Source: Hydrogenophaga sp.
GTDB lineage: Bacteria > Pseudomonadota > Gammaproteobacteria > Burkholderiales > Burkholderiaceae_C
DNA: 17,257 bases
Assembly (NCBI GenBank): GCA_018335615.1
Contig: JAGXRS010000116.1
Span: 1 to 17,257, forward strand
Direction: 5' to 3'
Positions 8,092 to 14,951 of the stretch are shown here, piece after piece. The first letter of the stretch is position 1, and every line of letters starts with the position of its first letter. Below the pieces are notes generated by a model that had not been told where the DNA came from, did not search any database, and worked only from the letters and a program-made list of their open reading frames with translations. The position numbers and the translations under genes were made by a program.

Positions 8092-8741
8092 TGGACCACC
8101 AGGCCGAGTTCAAGCTGTTGGTGCTGGAGAAAGTGGACAAGGCCGCCGCCGATGCCATCGACTGGAGCGCACCTCGTCTTGTGTGCATTGCATCCGACTT
8201 CACCAAATTCGATGGGCACGCGGTGCAGCAGATGAACCGCAACATTGAGCTGATCCGCTACCGAAAATTTGGCGACGATCTGTTGTTGTTCGAACTGGCC
8301 AACGCCAGCACCGCCTCTGCCAGCAAAGCCAAGCTTGGCAAGGCCTCCAAGGCGCCGGTAACAGCTGCCACCGGGGGCACGGACAAGACCTATGCAGAAC
8401 ACCTCAGCGCGTTGCCCCATGACTTGAAGCTGGTGTTGACTTCACTGGTGAACTACGCCAGCTCGCTGGGCGATGACGTGCAGCCCAAAGAGCTCAAGCT
8501 GTATATGGCGTTCAAGCGGCTGAAGAACTTCGCAACGGTGGTGCTGACCAAAAAGGGGGTATTGCTTTTCCTCCACCTGGATCCTGCGCCCGTTGTGAAG
8601 GCGATGAACAATGCCAGAGACGTCAGCAACATCGGGCATTGGGGAACCGGCGATGTCGAAATCACCCTGACTTCGATGAAAGAGTTTGAAGAGGTCAAGC
8701 CGTTGCTGATGGCGGCTTACGAGGGACGGGCACCGGCTTGA
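8091..8741 (+). CDS. C-terminal half of the split nuclease: DUF5655 domain
   Basis: This 216-residue product begins at an ATG overlapping the preceding stop (TAATG). The first part (WSAPRLVCIASDFTKFDGHA and NRNIELIRYRKF) is the rest of the nuclease-domain fold. A linker rich in A, S, K and T follows, then a DUF5655-like domain (about residues 105-210: LPHDLKLVLTSLVNYASSLG, MAFKRLKNFATVVLTKKGVL). It ends 15 nt before the 3' end of the oppositely oriented relaxase gene and is the last gene of the defence cluster. No separate strong ribosome binding site is visible, so any translation would depend on coupling to the first half. Confidence 0.65.
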   Translation: MDHQAEFKLLVLEKVDKAAADAIDWSAPRLVCIASDFTKFDGHAVQQMNRNIELIRYRKFGDDLLLFELANASTASASKAKLGKASKAPVTAATGGTDKTYAEHLSALPHDLKLVLTSLVNYASSLGDDVQPKELKLYMAFKRLKNFATVVLTKKGVLLFLHLDPAPVVKAMNNARDVSNIGHWGTGDVEITLTSMKEFEEVKPLLMAAYEGRAPA

Positions 8742-8756
8742 GGCCACACAAGAAAC

Positions 8757-9773
8757 TCACCGATTCGGATCGATGTTTCTTGGCTTGGTGTGCTGAAAAG
8801 TATTCGCTGAATGTTCGGGCTGATGTGTCGGCCGATGCCCCTGCTGCTCCGCCCACACCGGGTTCCGCTGCGGTTCGCCCGCCCGGTGGTCGGTCATTTC
8901 TCTGACGAAACGGGCGACATGCCCGGCCAGCTGGCGATCGGCCACCTCGCCCGATTGGGCCAGCGCCAGCCCGATCTGCGTCCAGGCTTGCAGAGCCGCC
9001 GTCTTGGCAGGATGCGCCTGCAGCCCGCTGTGTTTGGCTGAAGGGGCGCGATGCAAGCGCCCTTCTTCCTGCGCTTTCAGTCGCCACAGCGGCTCGGGCT
9101 GGCGGTACTTTCCACGAGTGGTCTGACGCGTTGCCTCCGCGTCCACACCATACCCCCGCAGCTTCTCGGCAAAGGTTTCGCGCCAGCGCTGCAGGTCGGC
9201 CTTGCGCGGGTTGAGCCGCTTGCCCAGCATCGACTCGGCCCGCACGCTGATGTGCACATGCGGATTGGCCTGGTGGTCGTGCAGCACCATCACGTACTTG
9301 TGGTCGGCCAGCTCGGTCTGCGCGAATTCGCGTGCCGCCTTTTGAACGATCTGCGGGTCGGTGCCGCGCGGCATCGACAGCATGATGTTGAAAGCCTCGC
9401 GTCGGTACCCCACGTCATCGATCAGGCCGCCCCCGAACCGCCAATCATCGGCCAGTTCGTGCACGGCACTCTTTTCATGAATGGTTTCGCCCTGCTCGTT
9501 TTCGATGTCGAGCCGCCCGTTCTTGCTGATGTAGCGAAAGTGGGCCGCAATGGCGAGCATGCCCCGCCCGCCACCGGTGACCTTGACCATGACCTGCGGC
9601 GCCCGGCGCACCACCGTGGCTTCGATGCGCTGGCGAATGGCGGCGGCCCGCTGCCGCAGACCACCCCCATCCAGTCGTGGCTGGGGTTTGCCCTTGACGA
9701 CCCGGTTGCCCGGATAGAACAGACGATCACCCCACTGAACGAGCACGCCATCGATGTTGGGTGTCTGGGTCAT
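8757..9773 (-). CDS. Relaxase / mobilization nuclease (VirD2/MobA-like)
   Basis: The 338-residue protein has the relaxase histidine motif HDHQANPHVH (H165, H167, H172, H174), the metal site that positions the scissile DNA at oriT. An upstream segment VKVTGGGRGMLAIAAHFRYISKNG contributes Y81 as a candidate catalytic tyrosine. This fits the MOBP/MOBQ-like group, in which the protein nicks oriT and stays covalently attached to the transferred strand. The ATG at 9773 is chosen because AGGAG stands 6 nt upstream; the frame continues a further 39 codons upstream but that stretch overlaps the mobC gene. The C-terminal part after about residue 250 is low in recognisable structure, and there is no primase or helicase domain. 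The 3' end lies 15 nt from the end of the defence cluster, so a shortened C-terminus cannot be excluded. Confidence 0.85.
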   Translation of the reverse strand: MTQTPNIDGVLVQWGDRLFYPGNRVVKGKPQPRLDGGGLRQRAAAIRQRIEATVVRRAPQVMVKVTGGGRGMLAIAAHFRYISKNGRLDIENEQGETIHEKSAVHELADDWRFGGGLIDDVGYRREAFNIMLSMPRGTDPQIVQKAAREFAQTELADHKYVMVLHDHQANPHVHISVRAESMLGKRLNPRKADLQRWRETFAEKLRGYGVDAEATRQTTRGKYRQPEPLWRLKAQEEGRLHRAPSAKHSGLQAHPAKTAALQAWTQIGLALAQSGEVADRQLAGHVARFVREMTDHRAGEPQRNPVWAEQQGHRPTHQPEHSANTFQHTKPRNIDPNR

Positions 9774-9789
9774 GTTGTTCTCCTGGGTG

Positions 9790-10365
9790 TCAGCGGTTGG
9801 TCCGCCGCCGGCTTTCGCTGGCCTGCCCACGCGGGCGCAGATCGGCCAGCAAGCCGGCGGCTTCCTTAAGGTGGCGTCGAACATCGCCATCGAGCGTGTC
9901 GAGCATGTCGCGGTACACCAGCGCCTGCGGCACCTTGCTCTGGGTCAGTAGGCGCGTGAGGGCGTGGATGTTGCGGCTGAGGCTGGACAGCTGGGCGTTG
10001 GACGCCGTGAGCGCGGCGAGCTGGTCGATTCGGCTGACACCGGACGTCAGCGCCGGGATGCCGGCGATGAGACCGGCCAGGTAGGCGCCGCGCGAGAGCC
10101 CCGCCGAATCCGCGCCCGCCACCAGCCGCTGGGCTTCGTCGTGGGTCAATCGGATGGACAACTTGACGATGGCGGCCTGCGTTCCCGCGCGATGCAAGAC
10201 GTCGGGTGTTACCTGGACAGGTGCCGCATTCAAGCCCAGTTCGCGGGCCACGGCCCGGCGAACCAGCGCCGACACACTCACCCGCTCGGTGTGAGCGCGC
10301 TCGACCAGCGAGGCCTTGAGACCGCGCATATCGACCGAGACAAAGTCGGGTGGATGGGTGTTCAT
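9790..10365 (-). CDS. MobC-like relaxosome accessory protein
   Basis: This 191-residue basic protein has an N-terminal ribbon-helix-helix-like stretch (VSVDMRGLKASLVERAHTER, VSVSALVRRAVARELG) and a second MobC-type segment (KLSIRLTHDEAQRLVAGAD, LSRGAYLAGLI). A helical tail (SSLSRNIHALTRLL, about 130-160) is also typical of mobilization proteins. Such proteins bind oriT and help the relaxase open the DNA. The gene lies 16 nt upstream of the relaxase gene and probably shares its transcript. The start at 10365 is preferred because the domain begins right after it; an upstream in-frame ATG at 10455 would add 30 residues of no recognisable character. Neither start has a good Shine-Dalgarno, so the start is uncertain. 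Confidence 0.78.
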   Translation of the reverse strand: MNTHPPDFVSVDMRGLKASLVERAHTERVSVSALVRRAVARELGLNAAPVQVTPDVLHRAGTQAAIVKLSIRLTHDEAQRLVAGADSAGLSRGAYLAGLIAGIPALTSGVSRIDQLAALTASNAQLSSLSRNIHALTRLLTQSKVPQALVYRDMLDTLDGDVRRHLKEAAGLLADLRPRGQASESRRRTNR

Positions 10366-10414
10366 GGGGCGACCGAAGGGAGACAACGTGAGCGCAGCGA
10401 GCGTTTGTGAAACT

Positions 10415-10428
10415 GGCGGCACGCCGCC
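10415..10428. promoter_or_regulatory. Short GC-rich inverted repeat upstream of mobC
   Basis: GGCGGC-AC-GCCGCC is a perfect 6-bp dyad about 50 bp upstream of the mobC start. It could be an operator for the mobilization operon or a hairpin in its leader. No test of either is possible from sequence alone. Confidence 0.3.
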
Positions 10429-10480
10429 TATCTCTGCACTCACCCTTGACTCCATGGTCGTTGAGAAAGGCCTGGGTCAA

Positions 10481-10510
10481 GGCGCTGGATTCGGGTCTGA
10501 ATCCAGTGCC
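10481..10510. other. oriT: Candidate oriT inverted repeat
   Basis: Two 12-bp arms, GGCGCTGGATTC and GAATCCAGTGCC, flank a 6-nt loop (GGGTCT); 11 of 12 positions pair, the inner 8 perfectly. The repeat lies in the divergent region between the mobC-relaxase operon and the stb operon, where oriT is expected for this type of backbone. Inverted repeats next to the nic site are a standard part of oriT. I cannot place the nic site: no IncP, IncQ or IncW nic consensus is recognisable. A smaller dyad (GCCCAT/ATGGGC) follows about 10 bp to the right. Confidence 0.5.
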
Positions 10511-10577
10511 TGTCGCGGCCCATGGCGCATCGAAGATGGGCTCCATGGCAAGGCCACGCGATTCGACTGAACAGAAG

Positions 10578-10694
10578 GTGCACAGCGCCTGCACAAACTG
10601 AATCACCAGCGAACCGCCCTTGCACAAAGTGAACCGGTAGCGACCAACCGCTGCACAGCCACTGCATAACAGCTGAGTAGCAACTGCATAGAAA
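10578..10694 (+). repeat. Helically phased TGCACA/TGCATA direct repeats (candidate StbA sites)
   Basis: TGCACA starts at 10579, 10590, 10621 and 10652 and TGCATA at 10663 and 10685; a degenerate copy TGAGTA sits at 10674. The four right-hand units are exactly 11 bp apart (10652, 10663, 10674, 10685), the two left-hand ones are also 11 bp apart, and the others are separated by 31 bp, about three helical turns. All are in the same orientation and end 8 bp before the stbA start. In R388, StbA binds 9-bp direct repeats with 2-bp spacers (an 11-bp period) upstream of its own operon. The position, period and TTGCA-like core match that pattern, so autoregulation and a centromere-like role are inferred. 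Confidence 0.65.
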
Positions 10695-10701
10695 CGACAC
10701 C

Positions 10702-11136
10702 ATGAAGCTGGTCCCGAACGAGCCGCCCGGCCGCAGCACACGCAAGGCACGGGCCTTTGCGCCAGAGATGCGTGCATTGCGTGCCCAGGGCTACACCTTC
10801 GAGGCGATTCGGCAGGCGCTGGCGACCGCTGGCGTGCACGTCAGCAACGCCACCGTGCAGCGCGAAGTGGCCCGGCTGGCCAACGGCCCCGCCACTGCCG
10901 CAGCCGCCCATTGCGGACATGGGCCAGGCCCCGAAAGTCAACGCGCGGTGGTGGCGACCGAAACGCCGGGATTCGCACCGCCGCCGCCGCCATCGCCACC
11001 GCAGCCCTCGTCCTCGCCCGATCGCCCAGCCGAAGCCGACCTGCGCAGCGGCCAGGAGATCGCCGAAGCATTCGCGAACGGCCGGATCACCAACCCCCTG
11101 GTTCGTGCCAGGCTCAACACCAAGGACCTCCCATGA
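10702..11136 (+). CDS. stbA: StbA-like DNA-binding plasmid stability protein
   Basis: The 144-residue product has an N-terminal helix-turn-helix (about residues 18-60; YTFEAIRQALATAG, HVSNATVQREVARLA), a proline-rich linker (PPPPPSPPQPSSSP, about 93-107) and a short conserved-looking C-terminal segment (GQEIAEAFANGRITNPLV). This layout and position fit StbA of R388-type stb operons: the DNA-binding protein that represses the operon and positions the plasmid in the cell. Phased direct repeats stand directly upstream. The gene overlaps the ATPase gene downstream by 4 nt (ATGA). Assignment rests on operon context and the HTH; sequence similarity to StbA could not be measured here. Confidence 0.68.
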   Translation: MKLVPNEPPGRSTRKARAFAPEMRALRAQGYTFEAIRQALATAGVHVSNATVQREVARLANGPATAAAAHCGHGPGPESQRAVVATETPGFAPPPPPSPPQPSSSPDRPAEADLRSGQEIAEAFANGRITNPLVRARLNTKDLP

Positions 11137-11876
11137 AGATCGCCGTCATCAATTTCTCGGGCAACGTGGGCAAGACCACCGTGGCCCGTCACTTGCTGCT
11201 GCCCCGGATCGACGGCGCGGAACTGATCGCCATCGAGAGCCTGAACGCCGACGAGGGCCAGGGCCAGGCCCTGCGCGGTCGGCAGTTCGGGGAGCTGCAG
11301 GAGTACCTGCAGACCATCGACCACGCGGTGGTGGACATTGGGGCCAGCAACGTGGAGGAGCTGCTGGGCCTGATGCAGCGCTACCGGGGTAGCCACGAGG
11401 ACTTTGATGGTTTCGTGGTGCCCACCGTGCCCGCACTCAAGCAGCAACAGGACACCATCGCCACGCTGGTTGAACTGGCGCGCCTGGGCGTGCCCGCTGC
11501 CAAGATTCGCCTGGTGTTCAACATGGTCGACAGGGGTGTTGACTTCAAGTCCACGTTCTTCCTGGTGCTGGGCTTCCTGGCTGAGCGCCCGCTCGCCACC
11601 GTCAACCTGGAATGCCGCCTGGGCACGAACGAGATCTACGCCAGGGTGCGCCATCAGGGCATCGACCTCGCCACCCTGGCCCGTGACGACACCGACTACC
11701 GGGCGCTGATCGTCAATGCCCCGCACACGACCGAGAAACTCGCGCTGGCACAGAAGCTGGCCACCCGCCGGCTGGCCAGCGGCGTGGTGCCCGAACTCGA
11801 TGCCTGCTTTGCGGCGCTGGGCCTGGGAACGGGCACTGCCCACCACGTGGTGCCCCTGACGCGGCAGGCCCAGTGA
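11133..11876 (+). CDS. stbB: StbB-like P-loop ATPase (ParA/MinD-related)
   Basis: The 247-residue protein starts with MKIAVINFSGNVGKTTVARHL, a P-loop (GNVGKTT, about residues 10-16) of the ParA/MinD superfamily, though the signature lysine of the deviant Walker A motif is missing (SGNVGKTT instead of KGGVGKTT). VVDIGASN (about 68-75) is the next ParA-like motif and VVPTVP (about 100) a further core strand. In R388 the StbB ATPase promotes conjugation and balances StbA. The start ATG overlaps the stbA stop (ATGA) and the 3' end overlaps stbC (GTGA), so the three genes form a tightly coupled operon. Confidence 0.78.
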   Translation: MKIAVINFSGNVGKTTVARHLLLPRIDGAELIAIESLNADEGQGQALRGRQFGELQEYLQTIDHAVVDIGASNVEELLGLMQRYRGSHEDFDGFVVPTVPALKQQQDTIATLVELARLGVPAAKIRLVFNMVDRGVDFKSTFFLVLGFLAERPLATVNLECRLGTNEIYARVRHQGIDLATLARDDTDYRALIVNAPHTTEKLALAQKLATRRLASGVVPELDACFAALGLGTGTAHHVVPLTRQAQ

Positions 11877-12343
11877 ACGACCTGACGACCACCCGAGAAG
11901 CCTTGATGGCCGTGGCCATCGGCGATCTGGGGAAACTGCTGGATCGGGTCGAGGCCGTGGCGCCCCAGCTGGATGCGAGCCAGCTTGCGCTCACCCTGGC
12001 GAGCGCGGCACTGGCTGACCAGCTCACCGCGTACGAAGCGCGCATGGCCGACATCACCGAGAGCACGAAGCTGAAAGCGGTCCAACACATCGCGCAGCGG
12101 ACCGACGCGATGGCCCGTGTCAGCGTGGATGCGCAGGCGCGGGCGATGGAGGACGCGGCCCGCACGGCGTTCAGGAATGAGCTCAACCCCACGCTGCAGC
12201 GGGTCACGCTGCCGCTGCAGCAGCTGGCGGAGTTGGCCCGGCAGGGTGCCCGGCCCTGGGAATGGTGGCTGACGCACGCCGCAACGGCGGTGCTGTCAGC
12301 GGCCATCAGCTGGGGTTTGGCGGCGTGGTTCTGGACCCGGTGA
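11873..12343 (+). CDS. stbC: StbC-like protein with C-terminal membrane segment
   Basis: This 156-residue product starts at a GTG overlapping the stbB stop. Residues about 1-125 are strongly helical with many alanines and heptad-like spacing, and could form a coiled coil. A single hydrophobic stretch near the C-terminus (about 132-153, from THAATAVLSA to LAAWFW) reads as one transmembrane segment, with few residues after it. It fits the third gene of stb operons, whose role is poorly known. The call rests mainly on operon position and the tail-anchored layout. Confidence 0.6.
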   Translation: MNDLTTTREALMAVAIGDLGKLLDRVEAVAPQLDASQLALTLASAALADQLTAYEARMADITESTKLKAVQHIAQRTDAMARVSVDAQARAMEDAARTAFRNELNPTLQRVTLPLQQLAELARQGARPWEWWLTHAATAVLSAAISWGLAAWFWTR

Positions 12344-12407
12344 GAACCAGCAGCCGGTACCGGGCGAGCCAGCGCCAGCCGGCGAACGCGTGTCGGCATG
12401 TCTGGTG

Positions 12408-12440
12408 CACCACACCGCCGGCCCTGCAGGCGGTGTGGTG
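12408..12440. terminator. Perfect 12-bp hairpin between convergent stbC and DUF932 genes
   Basis: CACCACACCGCC and GGCGGTGTGGTG form a perfect 12-bp stem around a 9-nt loop. It lies between two converging genes (stbC ends at 12343, the DUF932 fragment at 12450). No long T tract follows on either strand, so it is not a textbook intrinsic terminator, but its place and stability suggest a bidirectional terminator or transcript end protector. The rest of 12344-12449 holds nothing else I can identify. Confidence 0.55.
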
Positions 12441-12449
12441 TTGACTGGA

Positions 12450-12923
12450 TCAAGCCTTGAGCCTGCGCATCTCCTCGGCCAGCACCCACAGCGCCCGGTT
12501 CAGGCTCACGCTGCGGTCGATACTGGCGACCGGGCGGGTGTGCAGGCGCCGGCCATTGGCGCCCCGGCCCGGCTGACCGCCTTTCAGGGTGTTTTCCTGC
12601 ACGCGCTGAAACGTGGTCCACAGGCTGTGCCCCAGGTCTTCGGGGCGGCGCGCCTCAATCAGCTGCTCGGCACTCACCGGGGCCGGCAGCTGGCCCTCGC
12701 CGCGTTCGCCGTAGCGCAAAGCCAGTGCGGCGGTGGCAAACGCACGCTCCTCCTCGGGCTGCAGGCGCAGGGCTTTCATGGCGTCGGCCGATGCCTCCAC
12801 GGCCTCGAAGTCGTCCAGCACCTTGAACGCCCCTTCGATCACCTCGTCGCGGATGTTGCCCTTGTGCGGCAGGCGGATGTCGTTGCACACCTCGCCCACC
12901 ACCAGACCGTTGCAACAGATGTG
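12450..12923 (-). pseudogene. DUF932-family gene, 3' part, cut off by RIT insertion
   Basis: This is the C-terminal 157 codons of a DUF932 (plasmid/phage) protein: HICCNGLVVGEVCNDIRL at the junction, then a helical region down to RSVSLNRALWVLAEEMRRLKA. A GTG at 12902 could start a short product, but the family domain clearly begins before the insertion. The 5' part is at 16334-16735. The two parts rejoin in frame (QFR|HICCNG) if 12924-16348 is removed, giving about 286 residues. The function of DUF932 proteins is unknown; they are common on plasmids beside ssb-like genes, as here. Confidence 0.82.
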
Positions 12924-12926
12924 TCG

Positions 12927-12956
12927 GAACTATGTCCAGCGCCGAACTATGTCCCG
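12927..12956 (+). repeat. RIT left terminal inverted repeat
   Basis: This 30-bp repeat is identical to the reverse complement of 16296-16325. It contains two direct copies of GAACTATGTCC, 17 bp apart (12927 and 12944), separated by AGCGCC. Paired direct copies in each end are likely recombinase binding sites. The match stops on both sides: the outer bases (G versus T) and the inner bases (CACT versus TTTC) differ. Confidence 0.88.
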
Positions 12957-13014
12957 CACTACGGTGTCGCACCTCGAAACGGTGGGCATGCAAGGCGGGG
13001 CATAGGAGAGGCGG

Positions 13015-14013
13015 CTACAGGCTCTTCAGGAACGCCAACAGCGCGTCGTCCGGGCGGTACCGACCTGGCTTGCTGTCTGGTGGCGTCAGTTTGTCGAGTA
13101 GCTTCGACTTCATCTCCAGATCGGCGTCGAGGTAGATCTGCGTCGTCTCGACCGACTCGTGGCCAAGCCATAGTGCCAATACCGAACGTTCGACCCCCTC
13201 TTGCATCAGGTCCATTGCTGTCGTGTGCCGAAGCACATGCGGGCTCACGCGTTTGCGCGCCAGAGAGGTGCAGACACGGCTGGCTGTGGCTGCGTGCTTG
13301 GCCACCAGATATTGCACACCGTGCGCGCTCAACGGGCCGCCGCTGGCGTTGGGGAACACGGGTTGATCGGGCGCTCTGGGCGGTTCACGCAGCCACGCCG
13401 CCATGACCGCGCGCGAGGCCTTGCTCAAAGGGGTACATCGTTCCTTGCGCCCCTTGCCGATCACACGAACGTGCGACCCTGCGCCCAGCACCACGTCGTC
13501 CCAGCGCAGGCCCGTCAACTCCGACAGCCGCAGACCGGTCTGCACCGCAACCAACATCAGCGCATGATCACGACGCCCGAACCAGGTGCTCAAATCCGGC
13601 GCCGCCAGCAGCGCATCGACTTCGGGCCTGCTCAGGAAAGGAACCAGCGCCCGGGTGAACTTCTTCGCGGGAATGGCCAGCACCCTGGCAATCTGTGCCG
13701 CGTGGGTGGGCACCTCGTAGGATGCGAAGTGGAAGAACGAATGCACGGCCGTCAGCCGCAGGTTGCGCGTGCGGGCTGTGATGCCGCGCGTGGCTTCCAG
13801 GTCATCGAGGAACGCTGCGACCAGCGGCGCGTCGATGTCCGCCAGCGCGAGCGCCGACGGCGCCTTGTGCAGCCGCTTCCAGGCAAACTGCAGCAGCATC
13901 TTGAACGTGTCCCGGTAAGAGGCGATGGTATGTGGGCTGGCCTGGCGCTGTTGCATCAGTCGCTGAGTGAAGTAGCGCTGCAGCAGACTGGCCAACCGAA
14001 GGTCGGCCGTCAT
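13015..14013 (-). CDS. ritC: RIT tyrosine recombinase C
   Basis: The 332-residue tyrosine recombinase has an N-terminal SAM-like core-binding domain (about 5-105: TIASYRDTFKMLLQFAWKRL) and a C-terminal catalytic domain. Catalytic positions are present: Arg in QTGLRLSEL, Lys in IGKGRKERC, H259-xx-R262 in HVLRH, His in LGHESVETTQIYLDAD and nucleophile Y294. The start ATG overlaps the ritB stop by 4 nt. It is the last of the three recombinase genes, ending about 60 bp from the left terminal repeat. It is the most XerC-like of the trio. Confidence 0.92.
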   Translation of the reverse strand: MTADLRLASLLQRYFTQRLMQQRQASPHTIASYRDTFKMLLQFAWKRLHKAPSALALADIDAPLVAAFLDDLEATRGITARTRNLRLTAVHSFFHFASYEVPTHAAQIARVLAIPAKKFTRALVPFLSRPEVDALLAAPDLSTWFGRRDHALMLVAVQTGLRLSELTGLRWDDVVLGAGSHVRVIGKGRKERCTPLSKASRAVMAAWLREPPRAPDQPVFPNASGGPLSAHGVQYLVAKHAATASRVCTSLARKRVSPHVLRHTTAMDLMQEGVERSVLALWLGHESVETTQIYLDADLEMKSKLLDKLTPPDSKPGRYRPDDALLAFLKSL

Positions 14014-14951
14014 GACGAGGCTCCCCAGCGCCGCTCCAGGCGTGCCATGGCGTGCGACATCAGTTCTGGCCAGGCGCTGAGATACCAGTACGTGTCCTCG
14101 ACCCGGACGTGGCCCAGGTACGTCGACAGCACCGGCAATAGCCGGGCAGCATCTTGGCCTGCCTCATACCAGGCCGTCAGCACCTTCACCGCAAAGCGAT
14201 GCCGCAAGTCATGCAGCCGAGGGCCCCGGCTCGCACCTGCCGCACGCAGGCCGACACTGCGAGACAAGTCGTAGAAAGTGCGGTGCAGGCCCGCCTGATC
14301 CAGCCGGTTACCGCGACTTGATACAAAGACGTAGGACGACACTGCGGCACCGAAGAATTCGGTGCGTCGGCGCAGATAGTCCGCCAGCACATCCCTTGTG
14401 GACGGATGCAGTGGAATGCACCGGATCTTGCCGAGCTTGGCGCCGCGGATGGTCAGCAGGGCCTGGTCAAGGTCGACGTCGGGGACCTGCAGGTCCAACG
14501 CCTCGGACATCCGCATGCCGGTCGTGCTCAGCAGGCCAATCAAGCAGTGGTACTTCCACGGGTACAGCGGCGTGCGGTGCCAGTTCGTCGGCAGCTTCAA
14601 GGTGGCGGCCAGCAGCCGCTGCACTTCCTCGTCTGAATACAGGTACGGCCTGGCGCGTGTGGACCGGTGGGGCAGCAGGCCCAGTGGCGGAATCTCGGTC
14701 AGGGGATCGCTGGCTTGGCGGTAGCGCGCGAAGCCCCGAACGCCACCAAGGCGCCGCGCCCACTCAGCCGGCTGCACGGCGGTCGGTTGCTGCGCCCACT
14801 CCATCGCCAGTGCCGTCGTGATGTGCGACGCTCCGCGGGTCTCAAGGAAGTCGATGAACCGGGGCAGCTGCAGGCCAGCGTCTTGCAGCTTATAGCCCAA
14901 GCTGCGGCGCAACTCGAGATAGTCGCGCAGGGCCTCTCGAAGCGCGCTCAT
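14010..14951 (-). CDS. ritB: RIT tyrosine recombinase B
   Basis: This 313-residue tyrosine recombinase has a short N-terminal domain (LREALRDYLELRRSLGYKLQ) and a catalytic domain with Arg in TTGMRMSEAL, H247-xx-R250 in HDLRHRFAV, a GHVRVEDTYWYLS segment and probable nucleophile Y290. The ATG at 14951 overlaps the ritA stop (ATGA). The frame stays open much further upstream, antiparallel in content to ritA coding sequence, but the protein family begins at the chosen methionine. Members of the middle RIT group carry this LGYKL start. Confidence 0.9.
   Translation of the reverse strand: MSALREALRDYLELRRSLGYKLQDAGLQLPRFIDFLETRGASHITTALAMEWAQQPTAVQPAEWARRLGGVRGFARYRQASDPLTEIPPLGLLPHRSTRARPYLYSDEEVQRLLAATLKLPTNWHRTPLYPWKYHCLIGLLSTTGMRMSEALDLQVPDVDLDQALLTIRGAKLGKIRCIPLHPSTRDVLADYLRRRTEFFGAAVSSYVFVSSRGNRLDQAGLHRTFYDLSRSVGLRAAGASRGPRLHDLRHRFAVKVLTAWYEAGQDAARLLPVLSTYLGHVRVEDTYWYLSAWPELMSHAMARLERRWGASS

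Larger units (their letters stand above)
7810..8741 (+). pseudogene. Split NucS-like / DUF5655 nuclease gene (apparent one-base deletion)
   Basis: Two adjacent frames read as one protein of about 310 residues: an N-terminal NucS-like PDDEXK nuclease domain and a C-terminal DUF5655 domain. The first frame ends ...NQGLYYLDW-stop at 8089-8091 and the second resumes MDHQAEFKLLVLEKV at 8091. In family members as I recall them these segments are continuous (YLDW-L-MDH), so loss of a single base of the leucine codon between TGG and TAATGG explains the break. The second half starts on an ATG that shares the A of the stop codon (TAATG), a configuration that supports reinitiation. The gene may therefore be broken, a sequencing or assembly error, or a functioning split protein. 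The two halves are listed separately below. The whole follows the HNH gene with an ATGA overlap. Confidence 0.7.

Noticed and set aside
8080..8100. Programmed ribosomal frameshift joining the two nuclease halves
   Set aside because: No slippery heptamer or obvious downstream stimulatory stem is visible at the junction; deletion or stop-start reinitiation explains it more simply.
9774..9890. Upstream extension of the relaxase by 39 residues
   Set aside because: It overlaps mobC, and a good ribosome binding site precedes the ATG at 9773.
10578..10694. CRISPR array
   Set aside because: The repeat units are only about 6-11 bp and there are no spacers of CRISPR size or cas genes in the window.
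12390..13406. Plus-strand open frame of 338 codons across the DUF932 fragment and ritC
   Set aside because: It spans the RIT boundary, runs antisense to two recognisable genes and has no coherent domain.
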